A stretch of DNA of 39,645 nt from a virus. Made by a program: the position numbers and the translations under genes. Positions 22,641 to 31,270 of this stretch are shown here, piece after piece; the stretch's first letter is position 1, and every line of letters starts with the position of its first letter. The notes beneath the pieces were generated by a model. The model ran no database searches. It was given only the letters and a program-made list of their open reading frames with translations, and had not been told where the DNA came from. The stretch covers positions 1 to 39,645 of the IMG/VR virus record IMGVR_UViG_3300042934_000280; one strand, written 5' to 3'.

Positions 22641-22669
22641 TTGCAAAACCCAAACAAACGTTCTATAAT
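22641..22669 (+). promoter_or_regulatory. Strong promoter for the isolated plus-strand gene
   Basis: TTGCAA (22641-22646) is followed after exactly 17 bases by TATAAT (22664-22669). GAGGTG and an ATG follow about 20 bases later. This is one of the best consensus promoters in the window. Confidence 0.85.
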
Positions 22670-22698
22670 AATTTTATTAACTTTATGAGGTGAACTCT

Positions 22699-22980
22699 AT
22701 GCCATTCCTAAAACCCGACCATAGTCCAATAATCAGACATCCCCAAGGTCATCCTGTAGCTGTGTTAGCAGCCTTTAATACTGTTGGTGACCTTATACCT
22801 CGCTATTTCTGTGTTGAGGACGATAACTGCGAGCTGTTCAAGTTTAAGGTCGATGCTATCAATGCTATCAAGGATCAGCACATGGTTAAGATTTTTCACT
22901 GCACCTATACCGCTTATGGCTTAAGAAACAGCATAGTGTTATGCTTTGATGTCCTCAACTGTAAGTGGGTAATAGGTTAA
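22699..22980 (+). CDS. Isolated plus-strand small protein, probably expressed in the lysogen
   Basis: A 93-residue protein, MPFLKPDHSPIIRHPQGHPV, with GDLIPRYFCVEDDNCELFKFKVDAI and the C-terminal WVIG. It resembles small hypothetical proteins common in clostridial genomes; no function is known. ATG at 22699 follows GAGGTG by six bases and a near-consensus promoter. It is opposed to all flanking early genes and its end overlaps the convergent gene at 22977 by four bases. Expression independent of the lytic programme is inferred. Confidence 0.8.
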   Translation: MPFLKPDHSPIIRHPQGHPVAVLAAFNTVGDLIPRYFCVEDDNCELFKFKVDAINAIKDQHMVKIFHCTYTAYGLRNSIVLCFDVLNCKWVIG

Positions 22981-23360
22981 TCTCCGATCGTTATCTCTAT
23001 TCCAACATCTTTCCGGATCTTATCTATGTACTCTTGAAGGATGTCCATGGACCTGTCATTGTTTACGGCTTTGTATACATTAGCATCAAATGCGGCTTTA
23101 TACTTATGCATCTGGCTCCGGCTGAAACAAAATTCATCCATAAGCGTTACCAGGCTGATCGCTATTGCAACCTCCGTAGCTCTGACATGTGCTTTATAGG
23201 ATGCATCCTTAATCTCCTGCTGGGTAAGATTGAGTGATATTCCAGAGATGTTGCGATAGCTAATTTCCTTCTCCAGAGCTTGGATACCACCTTCCTTAAC
23301 GATGCGCAATGCCATAGCCATTCCTTCGTTTCGACCGGTCATCAGGTCTGATACTTTCAT
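22977..23360 (-). CDS. Small helical early protein
   Basis: A 127-residue protein starting MKVSDLMTGRNEGMAMALRI. It is helical throughout (HVRATEVAIAISLVTLMDEF). GAGAGGG lies close before the ATG, which overlaps the preceding stop as ATGA. I recall similar genes in clostridial prophages without function. The earlier open frame up to 23393 belongs to a different gene. Confidence 0.75.
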   Translation of the reverse strand: MKVSDLMTGRNEGMAMALRIVKEGGIQALEKEISYRNISGISLNLTQQEIKDASYKAHVRATEVAIAISLVTLMDEFCFSRSQMHKYKAAFDANVYKAVNNDRSMDILQEYIDKIRKDVGIEITIGD

Positions 23361-23506
23361 TGGAGCCCTCTCTTCCAGTGCATGCAATTGCACCTGTTTT
23401 TATTCAAGTTAACATTGGTATATAACACTATGCACCAGACAACTCTATACCATTTGTCTCTTTTGTGTGGTTCACAATGGATGCAATTTCTACATGTTCT
23501 CTTCAT
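23357..23506 (-). CDS. 49-residue cysteine-rich protein
   Basis: The frame begins M-K-R-T-C-R-N-C-I-H-C-E-P-H and ends with C-N-C-M-H, suggesting one zinc site from the two Cys clusters. GAGG precedes the ATG by nine bases. Its stop overlaps the next start as ATGA and it lies just after the methylase gene, so it is part of the early operon. Function unknown. Confidence 0.6.
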   Translation of the reverse strand: MKRTCRNCIHCEPHKRDKWYRVVWCIVLYTNVNLNKNRCNCMHWKRGLQ

Positions 23507-23519
23507 TGATACCATCCTC

Positions 23520-24290
23520 TCAATAATTCATCCATAATACTTCTGTTCTTGGAAGTGAGTTCTCAGCTCTGGCCGGAGTGCTTATTTTTCTCCATCCTGA
23601 CAGATATGAATTATATAAATCACTATCATATCCGGATAACATCACTGGACCAGTATGTAACAGCAATACATTTAACATATCCACATGATCCTGATCGGAC
23701 ATCTCATGCCGATACTGCTTCCTGGTACGAGTTGATAATACATAAGGTGGATCTGCATAGATTAAAACGTTATCATGATTAAATGCCTTGATCAGCTCTA
23801 CCGCAGGTTTATGTTCTATCTGTACCATTTTCAACCGGTGTGCTACATTCGTGATCACATCCGGAAGGTCATTCCAGTACCGGACCGCATATGCTGCCTC
23901 TCGACCGTATACATCTTTCTTCCAACCGCATTTCTCACAGAGCCGGAAACCATGACCCATTCCGGACCGTATAAGGAAATTCTTTGCTCTCTCGATATCT
24001 GATAGCTCATCCAAGTTTTCTGGAAAGGCTTCATTGTATTCCTGTCTGGCATATGGGGTATAAACAATCAGTTCTATCAACTCGTTCTTCTTCTCCCTAA
24101 TCACTCTGAAGAGATTCACCACGTCATCGTCCAAATCATTGATAGTCTCAATCTTGGATGGTTCTTTGTTAAGTAATACCGCAATACCTCCGGCATACGG
24201 TTCCAGGTAACTGTGGTGCTTTGGCATCTGGTCTATAATCCACGGAGCTATACGCTGCTTACTCCCGGGATATCGTAATAAAGTTCTCAT
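23520..24290 (-). CDS. DNA adenine methylase (Dam/D12 class)
   Basis: A 256-residue methyltransferase that should transfer a methyl group from S-adenosylmethionine to N6 of adenine. The N-terminal LLRYPGSKQRIAPWI, motif I LEPYAGGIAV and catalytic motif IV ADPPY match the D12 class, and the C-terminus ends LWMNY. GATC is the usual target of this class, but the specificity here is not proven. There is no restriction partner. Possible roles are protection from host restriction or control of replication and packaging. The ATG overlaps the preceding stop; AAGGAGG lies upstream. Confidence 0.92.
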   Translation of the reverse strand: MRTLLRYPGSKQRIAPWIIDQMPKHHSYLEPYAGGIAVLLNKEPSKIETINDLDDDVVNLFRVIREKKNELIELIVYTPYARQEYNEAFPENLDELSDIERAKNFLIRSGMGHGFRLCEKCGWKKDVYGREAAYAVRYWNDLPDVITNVAHRLKMVQIEHKPAVELIKAFNHDNVLIYADPPYVLSTRTRKQYRHEMSDQDHVDMLNVLLLHTGPVMLSGYDSDLYNSYLSGWRKISTPARAENSLPRTEVLWMNY

Positions 24291-24532
24291 ATCAATATTG
24301 CCTCCTTGTATCTCTGAATCCTCTTATGTACCGCATCCTTAGATATCCCGAACATTTCACCAATTTCCTTATGAGTCATTCCCTGTTGCTTCATGCGGAT
24401 CATTTCATCGATACCTTCACCCTTCGGTAAATTCTTACGTAGCCTTCCATCGATCATAAATTCTGTACTACGGTCAATTGTGAAATCCGGACGAAGGATG
24501 CAGATCAGTAATGCATAATAGTTTTCTTTCAT
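24287..24532 (-). CDS. Small helix-turn-helix protein
   Basis: An 81-residue protein with a C-terminal helix-turn-helix, IRMKQQGMTHKEIGEMFGISKDAVHKRIQRY, of the resolvase/sigma-region-4 kind. The N-terminus (YYALLICILRPDF) is short and hydrophobic. The gene overlaps both neighbours by four bases. It is probably a DNA-binding regulator or accessory to the methylase; this is inferred. Confidence 0.75.
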   Translation of the reverse strand: MKENYYALLICILRPDFTIDRSTEFMIDGRLRKNLPKGEGIDEMIRMKQQGMTHKEIGEMFGISKDAVHKRIQRYKEAILI

Positions 24533-24966
24533 GACAGCATCACCTGCAAATTCTTCTTTAACTTCTCCTTACGAACGGAATTCTGCTTGAATTCCCTACT
24601 ATATGAAATCTCAAGCCCTTTCAAGTGGTTATATTCTCTCCTCGCTTCTTTAAGGTTCAGTACTGCCAGCTTATGCGCCTGGGTTCCTCTCATTCTGTTA
24701 GCGGCCGTTTCCATGACTTTGATTCTGACTTCTGCTTCCTTTACCCTCGGGTGATTGTCTATGTACTTGTTGGCGTATTCCTTCGCCAGTTCCTCACACT
24801 GGGGGATCTCCTGTTTCATCCACCCTGTAATCTCGTCAATAACCTCCTGGCTGTGATCAGCCATTACTACCACCTTAAGCAGCTTCTTTATGTCTGCCTG
24901 TGATGCCGGAAAGAAGTGCTCCGGATAGATCGTCATGACCCCACGGTTATACTTTATTGCTATCAC
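24529..24966 (-). CDS. Helical early protein of unknown function
   Basis: A 145-residue charged helical protein, GTG start at 24966 with GGGGG six bases upstream. The segment YPEHFFPASQADIKKLLKVV and the long basic helix LNLKEARREYNHLKGLEISY are its main features. It overlaps the helicase gene and the HTH gene by four bases each. It may be a helicase partner, based only on linkage. Confidence 0.7.
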   Translation of the reverse strand: MIAIKYNRGVMTIYPEHFFPASQADIKKLLKVVVMADHSQEVIDEITGWMKQEIPQCEELAKEYANKYIDNHPRVKEAEVRIKVMETAANRMRGTQAHKLAVLNLKEARREYNHLKGLEISYSREFKQNSVRKEKLKKNLQVMLS

Positions 24967-26321
24967 TTGTAACCCCCTATTCTTGCCTTAACTGCCTCCA
25001 GTAAGGCTGCTTGTCCTGTTTCCTTTCTATCCAGGGCTTTCATGACATCCTCATCCACCGTTCCTTCGGTGATCAGATGATGCACGATAACACTCATTGT
25101 CTGTCCCTGCCTATCCAGTCTTGCATTTGCCTGTTGATATAGTTCCAAGCTCCAAGTTAATCCGAACCATACTATTATGTGCCCACCGGCTTGTATGTTT
25201 AAGCCATGGCCAACACTTGCTGGATGTGCTAACAGCAGCCTTATCTTACCTTCATTCCAATCGGATATATCCTTTGATGTTTCCAACGTCCTCGGTTCAA
25301 GGCCCTTGAAGCGTTCCATCAGCCGGTTGTAATCATGTTTGAAATTATAGAATACCAACACCGGCTCCTGGTTGAATTCAAGAATCTCCTCCAGGGCTTC
25401 CAACTTCCCATCATGAATATGTATTACATCCCTTTCAGAATTGTAGACGGATCCGTTTGCCATCTGTAAAAGCTTATTGGTTAAAGTGGCAGCAGTCAGT
25501 GCTGTTATCTCTTCGCCGTCAACCTGCAGTATCAATTCCTTTTCCAGCTCCTCATAAAGGTGCTGGGCTTTTGGCTCCATGGTCACATACACGTTATTAT
25601 TAATTCTTTCCGGAAGATCTAAGTAATCTCTCGCGTCCATACTAATGCAGATATCCTTAATCTTATTCTGTATTGCTTCCTCTGCCATGTCTTTTAAATC
25701 CCAGTCAAAGACGGTATAGCCATTTCTTCTCCCGGGTGTAAAATATCTGTCCCGGTATCCGGTTATGGTTTTCCCTAAACGCTCTCCACGGTCAAGTAAA
25801 TACATCTGTGACCAGAGATCCAGGTAACCATTAGGAGTAGGTGTACCAGTAAGACCTATCATTCGGTTAATCAATGGCGTTACTTTTTTTAATTCCCTGA
25901 AGCGCTGAGACTTATTAGACTTGAAGCTGCTTAATTCATCAATCACTACTGTGTCAAAAGGCCAACTGTTTTTATACAGATCTACTAGCCATACAACATT
26001 CTCACGGTTGATCACATAAATATCAGCAGCGGCATTCAATGCTTCAAGTCTCTGCCTCTGGGTCCCAAGTACCTTAGATATTCTAAGATGTTTCAAATGG
26101 TCCCACTTATCAATCTCCCTAATCCAGGTGTCTTCCGCTACACGCTTTGGTGCTATGACAAGAACCCTCGATACCTCGAAGCTGTTAAACATCAATTCGT
26201 CTATGGCTGTAAGAGTACACACAGTCTTTCCCAATCCCATATCAAGCAGAAGGCCTACTTTAGGTAGTTCCAATATTTTATTGATTGTGTGTTTCTGATA
26301 GGGGTACGGTTTGAATTTCAT
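24963..26321 (-). CDS. SNF2-family DNA helicase/translocase
   Basis: A 452-residue superfamily 2 ATPase. Motifs seen are the Q-like YPYQKHTINKIL, motif I LDMGLGKT (residues 26-33), motif II IDELSSFK, motif III GLTGTPTPN, and motif VI QANARLDRQGQ. It is the compact SNF2-type helicase regularly linked to VRR-NUC and VirE in clostridial phages and probably acts in replication restart or recombination. AAGGAG precedes the ATG. It overlaps VRR-NUC by 44 bases. Confidence 0.92.
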   Translation of the reverse strand: MKFKPYPYQKHTINKILELPKVGLLLDMGLGKTVCTLTAIDELMFNSFEVSRVLVIAPKRVAEDTWIREIDKWDHLKHLRISKVLGTQRQRLEALNAAADIYVINRENVVWLVDLYKNSWPFDTVVIDELSSFKSNKSQRFRELKKVTPLINRMIGLTGTPTPNGYLDLWSQMYLLDRGERLGKTITGYRDRYFTPGRRNGYTVFDWDLKDMAEEAIQNKIKDICISMDARDYLDLPERINNNVYVTMEPKAQHLYEELEKELILQVDGEEITALTAATLTNKLLQMANGSVYNSERDVIHIHDGKLEALEEILEFNQEPVLVFYNFKHDYNRLMERFKGLEPRTLETSKDISDWNEGKIRLLLAHPASVGHGLNIQAGGHIIVWFGLTWSLELYQQANARLDRQGQTMSVIVHHLITEGTVDEDVMKALDRKETGQAALLEAVKARIGGYK

Positions 26322-26598
26322 CCTTGATCTCCTTTACTAAGTCCTTTGCCTGCTCCATGCCATACACTGTTTTAAATGTTGCTCCCATCTGAAGGAACTG
26401 CTCACGCTGCCACATCTGCACCCCTGATAGTTTTCCTATAATTCTTTTCAGCTCTACGAAGTAAACCTTCCCTCCTGGAAGCAGATAAATCCGGTCAGGC
26501 ACACCAGGGTTTCCGGGACTTACGAACTTGTAAGACTTACATCCCAACTTTTTAATCTGGGAGTTCAACCATTCTTCTATTTTTGACTCTCTTTCCAT
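26278..26598 (-). CDS. VRR-NUC domain nuclease
   Basis: A 106-residue stand-alone nuclease of the PD-(D/E)XK superfamily. The key motif PGVPDRIYL followed by KVYFVELK gives the catalytic Asp and Glu-x-Lys. Stand-alone VRR-NUC proteins cut branched DNA such as Holliday junctions. AAGGAGT precedes the ATG. The upstream leader contains two of the GTTAC repeats, so its expression could be linked to whatever binds there. Confidence 0.92.
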   Translation of the reverse strand: MERESKIEEWLNSQIKKLGCKSYKFVSPGNPGVPDRIYLLPGGKVYFVELKRIIGKLSGVQMWQREQFLQMGATFKTVYGMEQAKDLVKEIKDEIQTVPLSETHNQ

Positions 26599-26612
26599 GC
26601 TTTTTACTCCTT

Positions 26613-26860
26613 GTAACTTGTAACTGATTCGCGCGTGTATATACGAATATGTGCGTTTTATGCGAAAAAACTACAAATACTATATAAAATTAATTTAATA
26701 TAGATATATTAGTTACATAGTTACAATTGCTGTTTTTGTTAGTGTTTTCAAGGCTTTCAAGTGTAACTAAGTTAGTTACAAATTGGTTACTAGTTACACA
26801 TTTTTGTAACTAGCTGGTCATTTGTAACTAATATTTTTTGCTAGTTACAATATTAGTTAC
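26613..26860. repeat. Cluster of twelve GTTAC/GTAAC iterons: candidate replication origin
   Basis: Twelve GTTAC or GTAAC motifs occur in 248 bases, starting at 26613, 26620, 26712, 26720, 26763, 26775, 26786, 26793, 26806, 26824, 26844 and 26856, with extended consensus TAGTTACA in both orientations. A nearly pure A/T stretch lies at about 26672-26712. The cluster fills the only gene-free gap in the replication module, between VRR-NUC and the PrimPol-helicase gene. It could be an origin or an operator array. Confidence 0.7.
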
Positions 26861-29265
26861 ACTTTTTCATATCCTTTTGCGACTCCATAGATCCTAAATC
26901 TCATGCTGCTTTCCGTCTTTTCCCATCCATCCAGCTTTGCCATAATGGCAGCTATCTCATTTGAGTCCTGCCTTTTCAAGCTGCCTTTGTCCTTTCCAAA
27001 GCATTCACACCAAATCTCCGCTATGCAGACATTCTTACGTTCGTTTGTGCCTTCCTTTGAATTAGTTTCAAATTCATCGCCATTTATATAAACTCTGCGT
27101 TCAAAGATATTCATGTCATCCCAGTTATCTGGAAGCCTCTTTTCTAAGAACTCACGGATGATACCCTCACGTTCATCACTCTCCATGGCCCTTTTCTGTT
27201 CTTTCTCTGCCATGGCCGACAACCTTTCACTGAGGTAGATTGATTCATGTTTCTTATAATAATTTAAAGCCTCAGCCCATAACTGCAGTAGTTCTTCTTT
27301 GGTTATACCCCAGATGTTTTTTGACCCTGCGCCCGGAACCATCACCGGCCAGAATCTTCTATTGCCTGTTGTATCCCTGAGGTATCCATTTTCTGCATTT
27401 GTGGTACCTATGAATACGCATTGTCGTAAATGCGGAGAAGTTCTTCTTCCGAAGCTTGCCCTGTATATATCATTCTGCTTCGAAATGAAACCTTTGAGTG
27501 TATCAACCTCTGCTTTTCTTAGCCCCGCCAATTCCCCTATCTCCAAGATCCAATAACCCTGAAGCTTTTCAGCTGCTGTCTTATCTTTCGTATCAGAAAG
27601 ATGTAAGCTGTCAGAAAACCATTCTCCTCCTAATTTGGCTATCAATGTACTCTTGCCTATGCCCTGAGGGCCATTTAAGACAAGCATAGTATCATACTTA
27701 CAACCAGGGTTGAGCACTCTTGCGATAGCTCCCACTAATGTCTTCCTGGTAACCGCTTTCACATATTCATTATCATCAGCTCCCAAGTACTCAATCAGCA
27801 GCATGTCTATTCTTTCTATTCCGTCCCACTCCGGGAGGGTGTCAAGAAACTCCCTGATAGGATGATAGGATCTGTCATCTGCAATCTTGGTTACTGCTAT
27901 TTCATAATTCCTAGCTGAGAAGGCTCCATATGCTAGATCGATGTATGAAATAAGTTGCGCATCATCTGCATCCCTCCAGAACTTGCTGGGGTGTTTCCAC
28001 GGTACTTCTCCTTTGATCTCCATTCCATCACTTAGTTGATTAAAAACAATTGACTTAAGGTTCTGGTCATTTCTTAATATAAGAAGCAGATTCCCGAGAG
28101 TGTTCTCCAACTCCCCTCGTTTGTTGTATTCAAGCTTTGCTAACCAGGTTGTATCATCTATAACTTCAAACTCATCCTTGGCGCTCTCCAGCTTTTCTTG
28201 CCCCATGGTAACCTTTGTAGCATCATCTTTTTGAACTAGTTCTACCATCGCCTTGTAGCTTGGCAACTCTGTTGTTTTAACATCAGCTGTAGCTTCTTCA
28301 TCCAATTCTGCAAACTTATGTAATCTTACTAGGTCAAAGGCATTACAGAGCTTTCCGCTTGCTGGATCAGTCGCATGGTTGGAATATGCGAATTTCTCAT
28401 CTTCGTATACAACCAGACCCGCTGCAGTACTTCCACCTGTGTAGGTGTACCGGTTCGGCATATCACATTTGATGTATGCCTCTGGTAAAAATGTTTCTAT
28501 TGCCTCTATAATAGTGTAGGTTCTGCAGAAAGCTCCAATTAGTCCCTGCTTCTCGCACGGATCTCCCTGCTTGTCTGCCAGCTTCTTTCTAGTCTTCACA
28601 GCTCTTGAGCTCTCTGGCCAATAGCTTGTATCCGTCCAGTCCGTGTATTTCTTTAGTGTCTTATCTGCAGACAGAAATTGATTATCCAGGTAATTATAAT
28701 AATAGTATCCATCAGCACTCACACTTGGCCAGTACATCAACCGAGAAGCTTGATAGGTGGTATCATCAAAATAATCAATTCCTATTTCCTCCGCTATCTT
28801 TCTGCTGATAGCTTCGTATTCATCTGGAGTAACCTCTCTGTCTATTGGGATTAATAATCTATACCTTGGCGCCTCCGGGCAATGTTTATGAGTGGAATAA
28901 ACGCAGCAGGCATAATCTGATAAAAGCTCCAAACCCTCAAAGAAGTCTACCGGCGCAAAGTCTAAATCTAAAGTAAGTATCTGTCTGGATGCCACGCTGC
29001 CGGCTTTTCTACTGCCACCGGTTAAGCTTCCGCCTACATAGCCTCCTACATCCTTAATCTGGTCCTGTTCATTTTTGGCCATCTTCTTGTACTCTTCAAA
29101 AGTCTCATGAGTTATAACAGGGCTTTTCAGCTTAGCCACCAGATTTGACCAGAGGATCTTCTTATTCTTCCAGCTCATCTCAAATCGGTTCTTACCGGTT
29201 GATATAGAAACCTGGCCGTCATATTTAAGCTTTAATTTATAATCCTCCAAGTTGGCCACATTCAT
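26857..29265 (-). CDS. Primase-helicase: N-terminal PrimPol, C-terminal VirE-type ATPase
   Basis: An 802-residue replication protein. The N-terminal part has archaeo-eukaryotic primase features: DLD at residues 100-102, STHKH at 124-128 and RYRLLIP at 134-140. The C-terminal VirE-family helicase domain has Walker A GPQGIGKS at 532-539, a Walker B-like ILEIGEL and the GTTNAENGYLRDTTGNRRFW sensor region. Such fusions start and unwind at phage origins. The C-terminal coding end touches the iteron cluster, consistent with local initiation. Confidence 0.9.
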   Translation of the reverse strand: MNVANLEDYKLKLKYDGQVSISTGKNRFEMSWKNKKILWSNLVAKLKSPVITHETFEEYKKMAKNEQDQIKDVGGYVGGSLTGGSRKAGSVASRQILTLDLDFAPVDFFEGLELLSDYACCVYSTHKHCPEAPRYRLLIPIDREVTPDEYEAISRKIAEEIGIDYFDDTTYQASRLMYWPSVSADGYYYYNYLDNQFLSADKTLKKYTDWTDTSYWPESSRAVKTRKKLADKQGDPCEKQGLIGAFCRTYTIIEAIETFLPEAYIKCDMPNRYTYTGGSTAAGLVVYEDEKFAYSNHATDPASGKLCNAFDLVRLHKFAELDEEATADVKTTELPSYKAMVELVQKDDATKVTMGQEKLESAKDEFEVIDDTTWLAKLEYNKRGELENTLGNLLLILRNDQNLKSIVFNQLSDGMEIKGEVPWKHPSKFWRDADDAQLISYIDLAYGAFSARNYEIAVTKIADDRSYHPIREFLDTLPEWDGIERIDMLLIEYLGADDNEYVKAVTRKTLVGAIARVLNPGCKYDTMLVLNGPQGIGKSTLIAKLGGEWFSDSLHLSDTKDKTAAEKLQGYWILEIGELAGLRKAEVDTLKGFISKQNDIYRASFGRRTSPHLRQCVFIGTTNAENGYLRDTTGNRRFWPVMVPGAGSKNIWGITKEELLQLWAEALNYYKKHESIYLSERLSAMAEKEQKRAMESDEREGIIREFLEKRLPDNWDDMNIFERRVYINGDEFETNSKEGTNERKNVCIAEIWCECFGKDKGSLKRQDSNEIAAIMAKLDGWEKTESSMRFRIYGVAKGYEKV

Positions 29266-29277
29266 CTATACTTCCTC

Positions 29278-31266
29278 CTAATCCTTCTTATAGTAGACAG
29301 TTTCATAGGTATCACCTCTTAGTGGTAATCCTGGAGCCCATGTTATATCTTTCCCCATAAGCTCTGTAATCGTTTTAGCTGCATGTGTATCCACGTTCGG
29401 AACGTCTACCACCATTTCATCATGTATATGCATTACGATGTTATATCCAGCTCTGTCAACACGCTTCATAGCAATTGCTAAACAATCCCTCGCAGCCCCT
29501 TGGACCAAATTCTCCACTAGCTTTCCGCCATATGTCTCAAGTCTTCCCCATGCTTTAGTTTCTTGATTTACACCGGCATAGGTAATCATTTCTTTACCCT
29601 TAGGGTTTGGTTCTATCATTGCATCGTAGTAAGCAAGCTTTCTGCCTCCTGGGAGCTTGATAAAGAGGATTTTATTAATGTAGCTAAACTCTAACCCGTG
29701 CTGTATCTTTACCGTCCTGTGTTCTTTAATTGCGGTCTTAGCTGCATTCTCTGTGATATACCAGAACTTTACTATCTTTGAGTTGGCCTCTCTCCAGGAG
29801 TTAACCAACATAGGAAGTTCTGATTCAGATAATCCCATATCGAGCGCTCCCATCTTTATGAGAGCTCCAACGCTTCCTTGATAGCCAAGTGCTAGCTCTG
29901 CAACCTTACCCTTCTTTCTTAATTCTCCACCTTTCCCTATTTGTTCAATTGGTACGTGGAACATCTGGGAAGCAGAAGCTTCATATATCTTGCCATGTGT
30001 TCGGAATACTTCAAGCCGCCATTCCTCACCCGCGAACCAACTAATGACTCTTGCCTCAATTGCTGAGAAATCACTTACGACAAAACGGCATCCTTCCGAG
30101 GCTATAAAAGCGGTTCTTACTAGCTGTGAAAATACAAAAGGTGTTTCTCCAAACATAAGCTCCAAAGTTTCAAAATCTTTCTCTGCTACCAGTTCTCTTG
30201 CAAGATCAATGTCCGGAATTTTATTCTGAGGAAGGTTGTGCACCTGGACTATACGACCAGCCCAACGACCTGTCCTATTAGCGCCATAGAACTGTAGGAT
30301 TCCCCTCAGTCTTCCGTCATTACAGATGGCCTTTTCCATCGCCACATATTTGGCTGTAGAAGTCTTTGACATGGCTTGTCTAATTTCTAATACTCTAATA
30401 GCTTTTTCATCCGTACAATCGTGGATTAGAGCTTTAACGCTATCCTTAGTGAGGCTATCAACATCAGTTCCTAATTTATCACTTAACCACTTCTTTAACT
30501 GTGCCGGGCTGTTTGGGTTCTTAAGCCCCGTCAAAGCTGTAGCTTCCTTTGATATCTCAGCTTGGTACTGGGTATCGTACTGAATGATTCCCTCAGCAAA
30601 ATCTAGATCTAAACAAATACCCCTATCATTCATCCGCTGATCAAAGTTCCACAGCTCCTGTTCATCCTCTGTAATTGGGTAAGGCTTGAGTCTATCAAGT
30701 ATGGCCTGTTCTGCCACAACATCCTGCTTGCAATATTCCCCGAAGAGATGCCATTTTTCTGTATCGTGTTCCGGATAGTTTCTGGTCCGTCCACCATTTT
30801 TCTGGGTGGGCTTACAAGGTTTACAGAAATAATCAATAAGCGATTTACCGATCTTGTCTTTCTGCTTATCCTGTTGGATTGCTAATGCCGCACCAACATC
30901 ACCAAGACTTCTTGGTAAACCTAACGTAGCGGCATAAACAGCTGTGCATCTCCACTGCTCCGGAGGCATAGCCTTATTGAAATACTTAGCAAGTGCTGTC
31001 CTCTCGAAATTAGCGTTAAACGCGGTCTTGATAACTTCCGGATTGTTTAGGCCTTCCCAGAAGTCTGGGTAACACGTTTCAAGGAAATCTACTGCAGCTG
31101 TTTCTTCTTCAAAGCCATGTATATCGATCAACTGCACTTCTTCTTTATCAAACTTATACGCAATGAGCAATATCTCGAAACCAGGGGCATCTACATATGC
31201 ATATGCCCCTGTTTCTCTGATATCAACACTGCTATAGGTTTCAATATCTATAGCTAATGTTTTCAT
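29278..31266 (-). CDS. Family A DNA polymerase with 3'-5' exonuclease
   Basis: A 662-residue phage polymerase. The exonuclease Exo I motif LAIDIET has D7 and E9. Polymerase motif A is DFSAIEARVISWF, motif B has KGKVAELALGYQGSVGAL, and motif C is HDE at 615-617. It lacks the 5' nuclease domain of cellular Pol I. It should replicate the phage genome together with the neighbouring primase-helicase. It ends 12 bases before the primase gene. Confidence 0.95.
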   Translation of the reverse strand: MKTLAIDIETYSSVDIRETGAYAYVDAPGFEILLIAYKFDKEEVQLIDIHGFEEETAAVDFLETCYPDFWEGLNNPEVIKTAFNANFERTALAKYFNKAMPPEQWRCTAVYAATLGLPRSLGDVGAALAIQQDKQKDKIGKSLIDYFCKPCKPTQKNGGRTRNYPEHDTEKWHLFGEYCKQDVVAEQAILDRLKPYPITEDEQELWNFDQRMNDRGICLDLDFAEGIIQYDTQYQAEISKEATALTGLKNPNSPAQLKKWLSDKLGTDVDSLTKDSVKALIHDCTDEKAIRVLEIRQAMSKTSTAKYVAMEKAICNDGRLRGILQFYGANRTGRWAGRIVQVHNLPQNKIPDIDLARELVAEKDFETLELMFGETPFVFSQLVRTAFIASEGCRFVVSDFSAIEARVISWFAGEEWRLEVFRTHGKIYEASASQMFHVPIEQIGKGGELRKKGKVAELALGYQGSVGALIKMGALDMGLSESELPMLVNSWREANSKIVKFWYITENAAKTAIKEHRTVKIQHGLEFSYINKILFIKLPGGRKLAYYDAMIEPNPKGKEMITYAGVNQETKAWGRLETYGGKLVENLVQGAARDCLAIAMKRVDRAGYNIVMHIHDEMVVDVPNVDTHAAKTITELMGKDITWAPGLPLRGDTYETVYYKKD

Positions 31267-31270
31267 AAGC

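Noticed and set aside
26599-26860. CRISPR array
   Set aside because: The repeats are only 5-8 bases, irregularly spaced and in both orientations, which fits iterons, not CRISPR.
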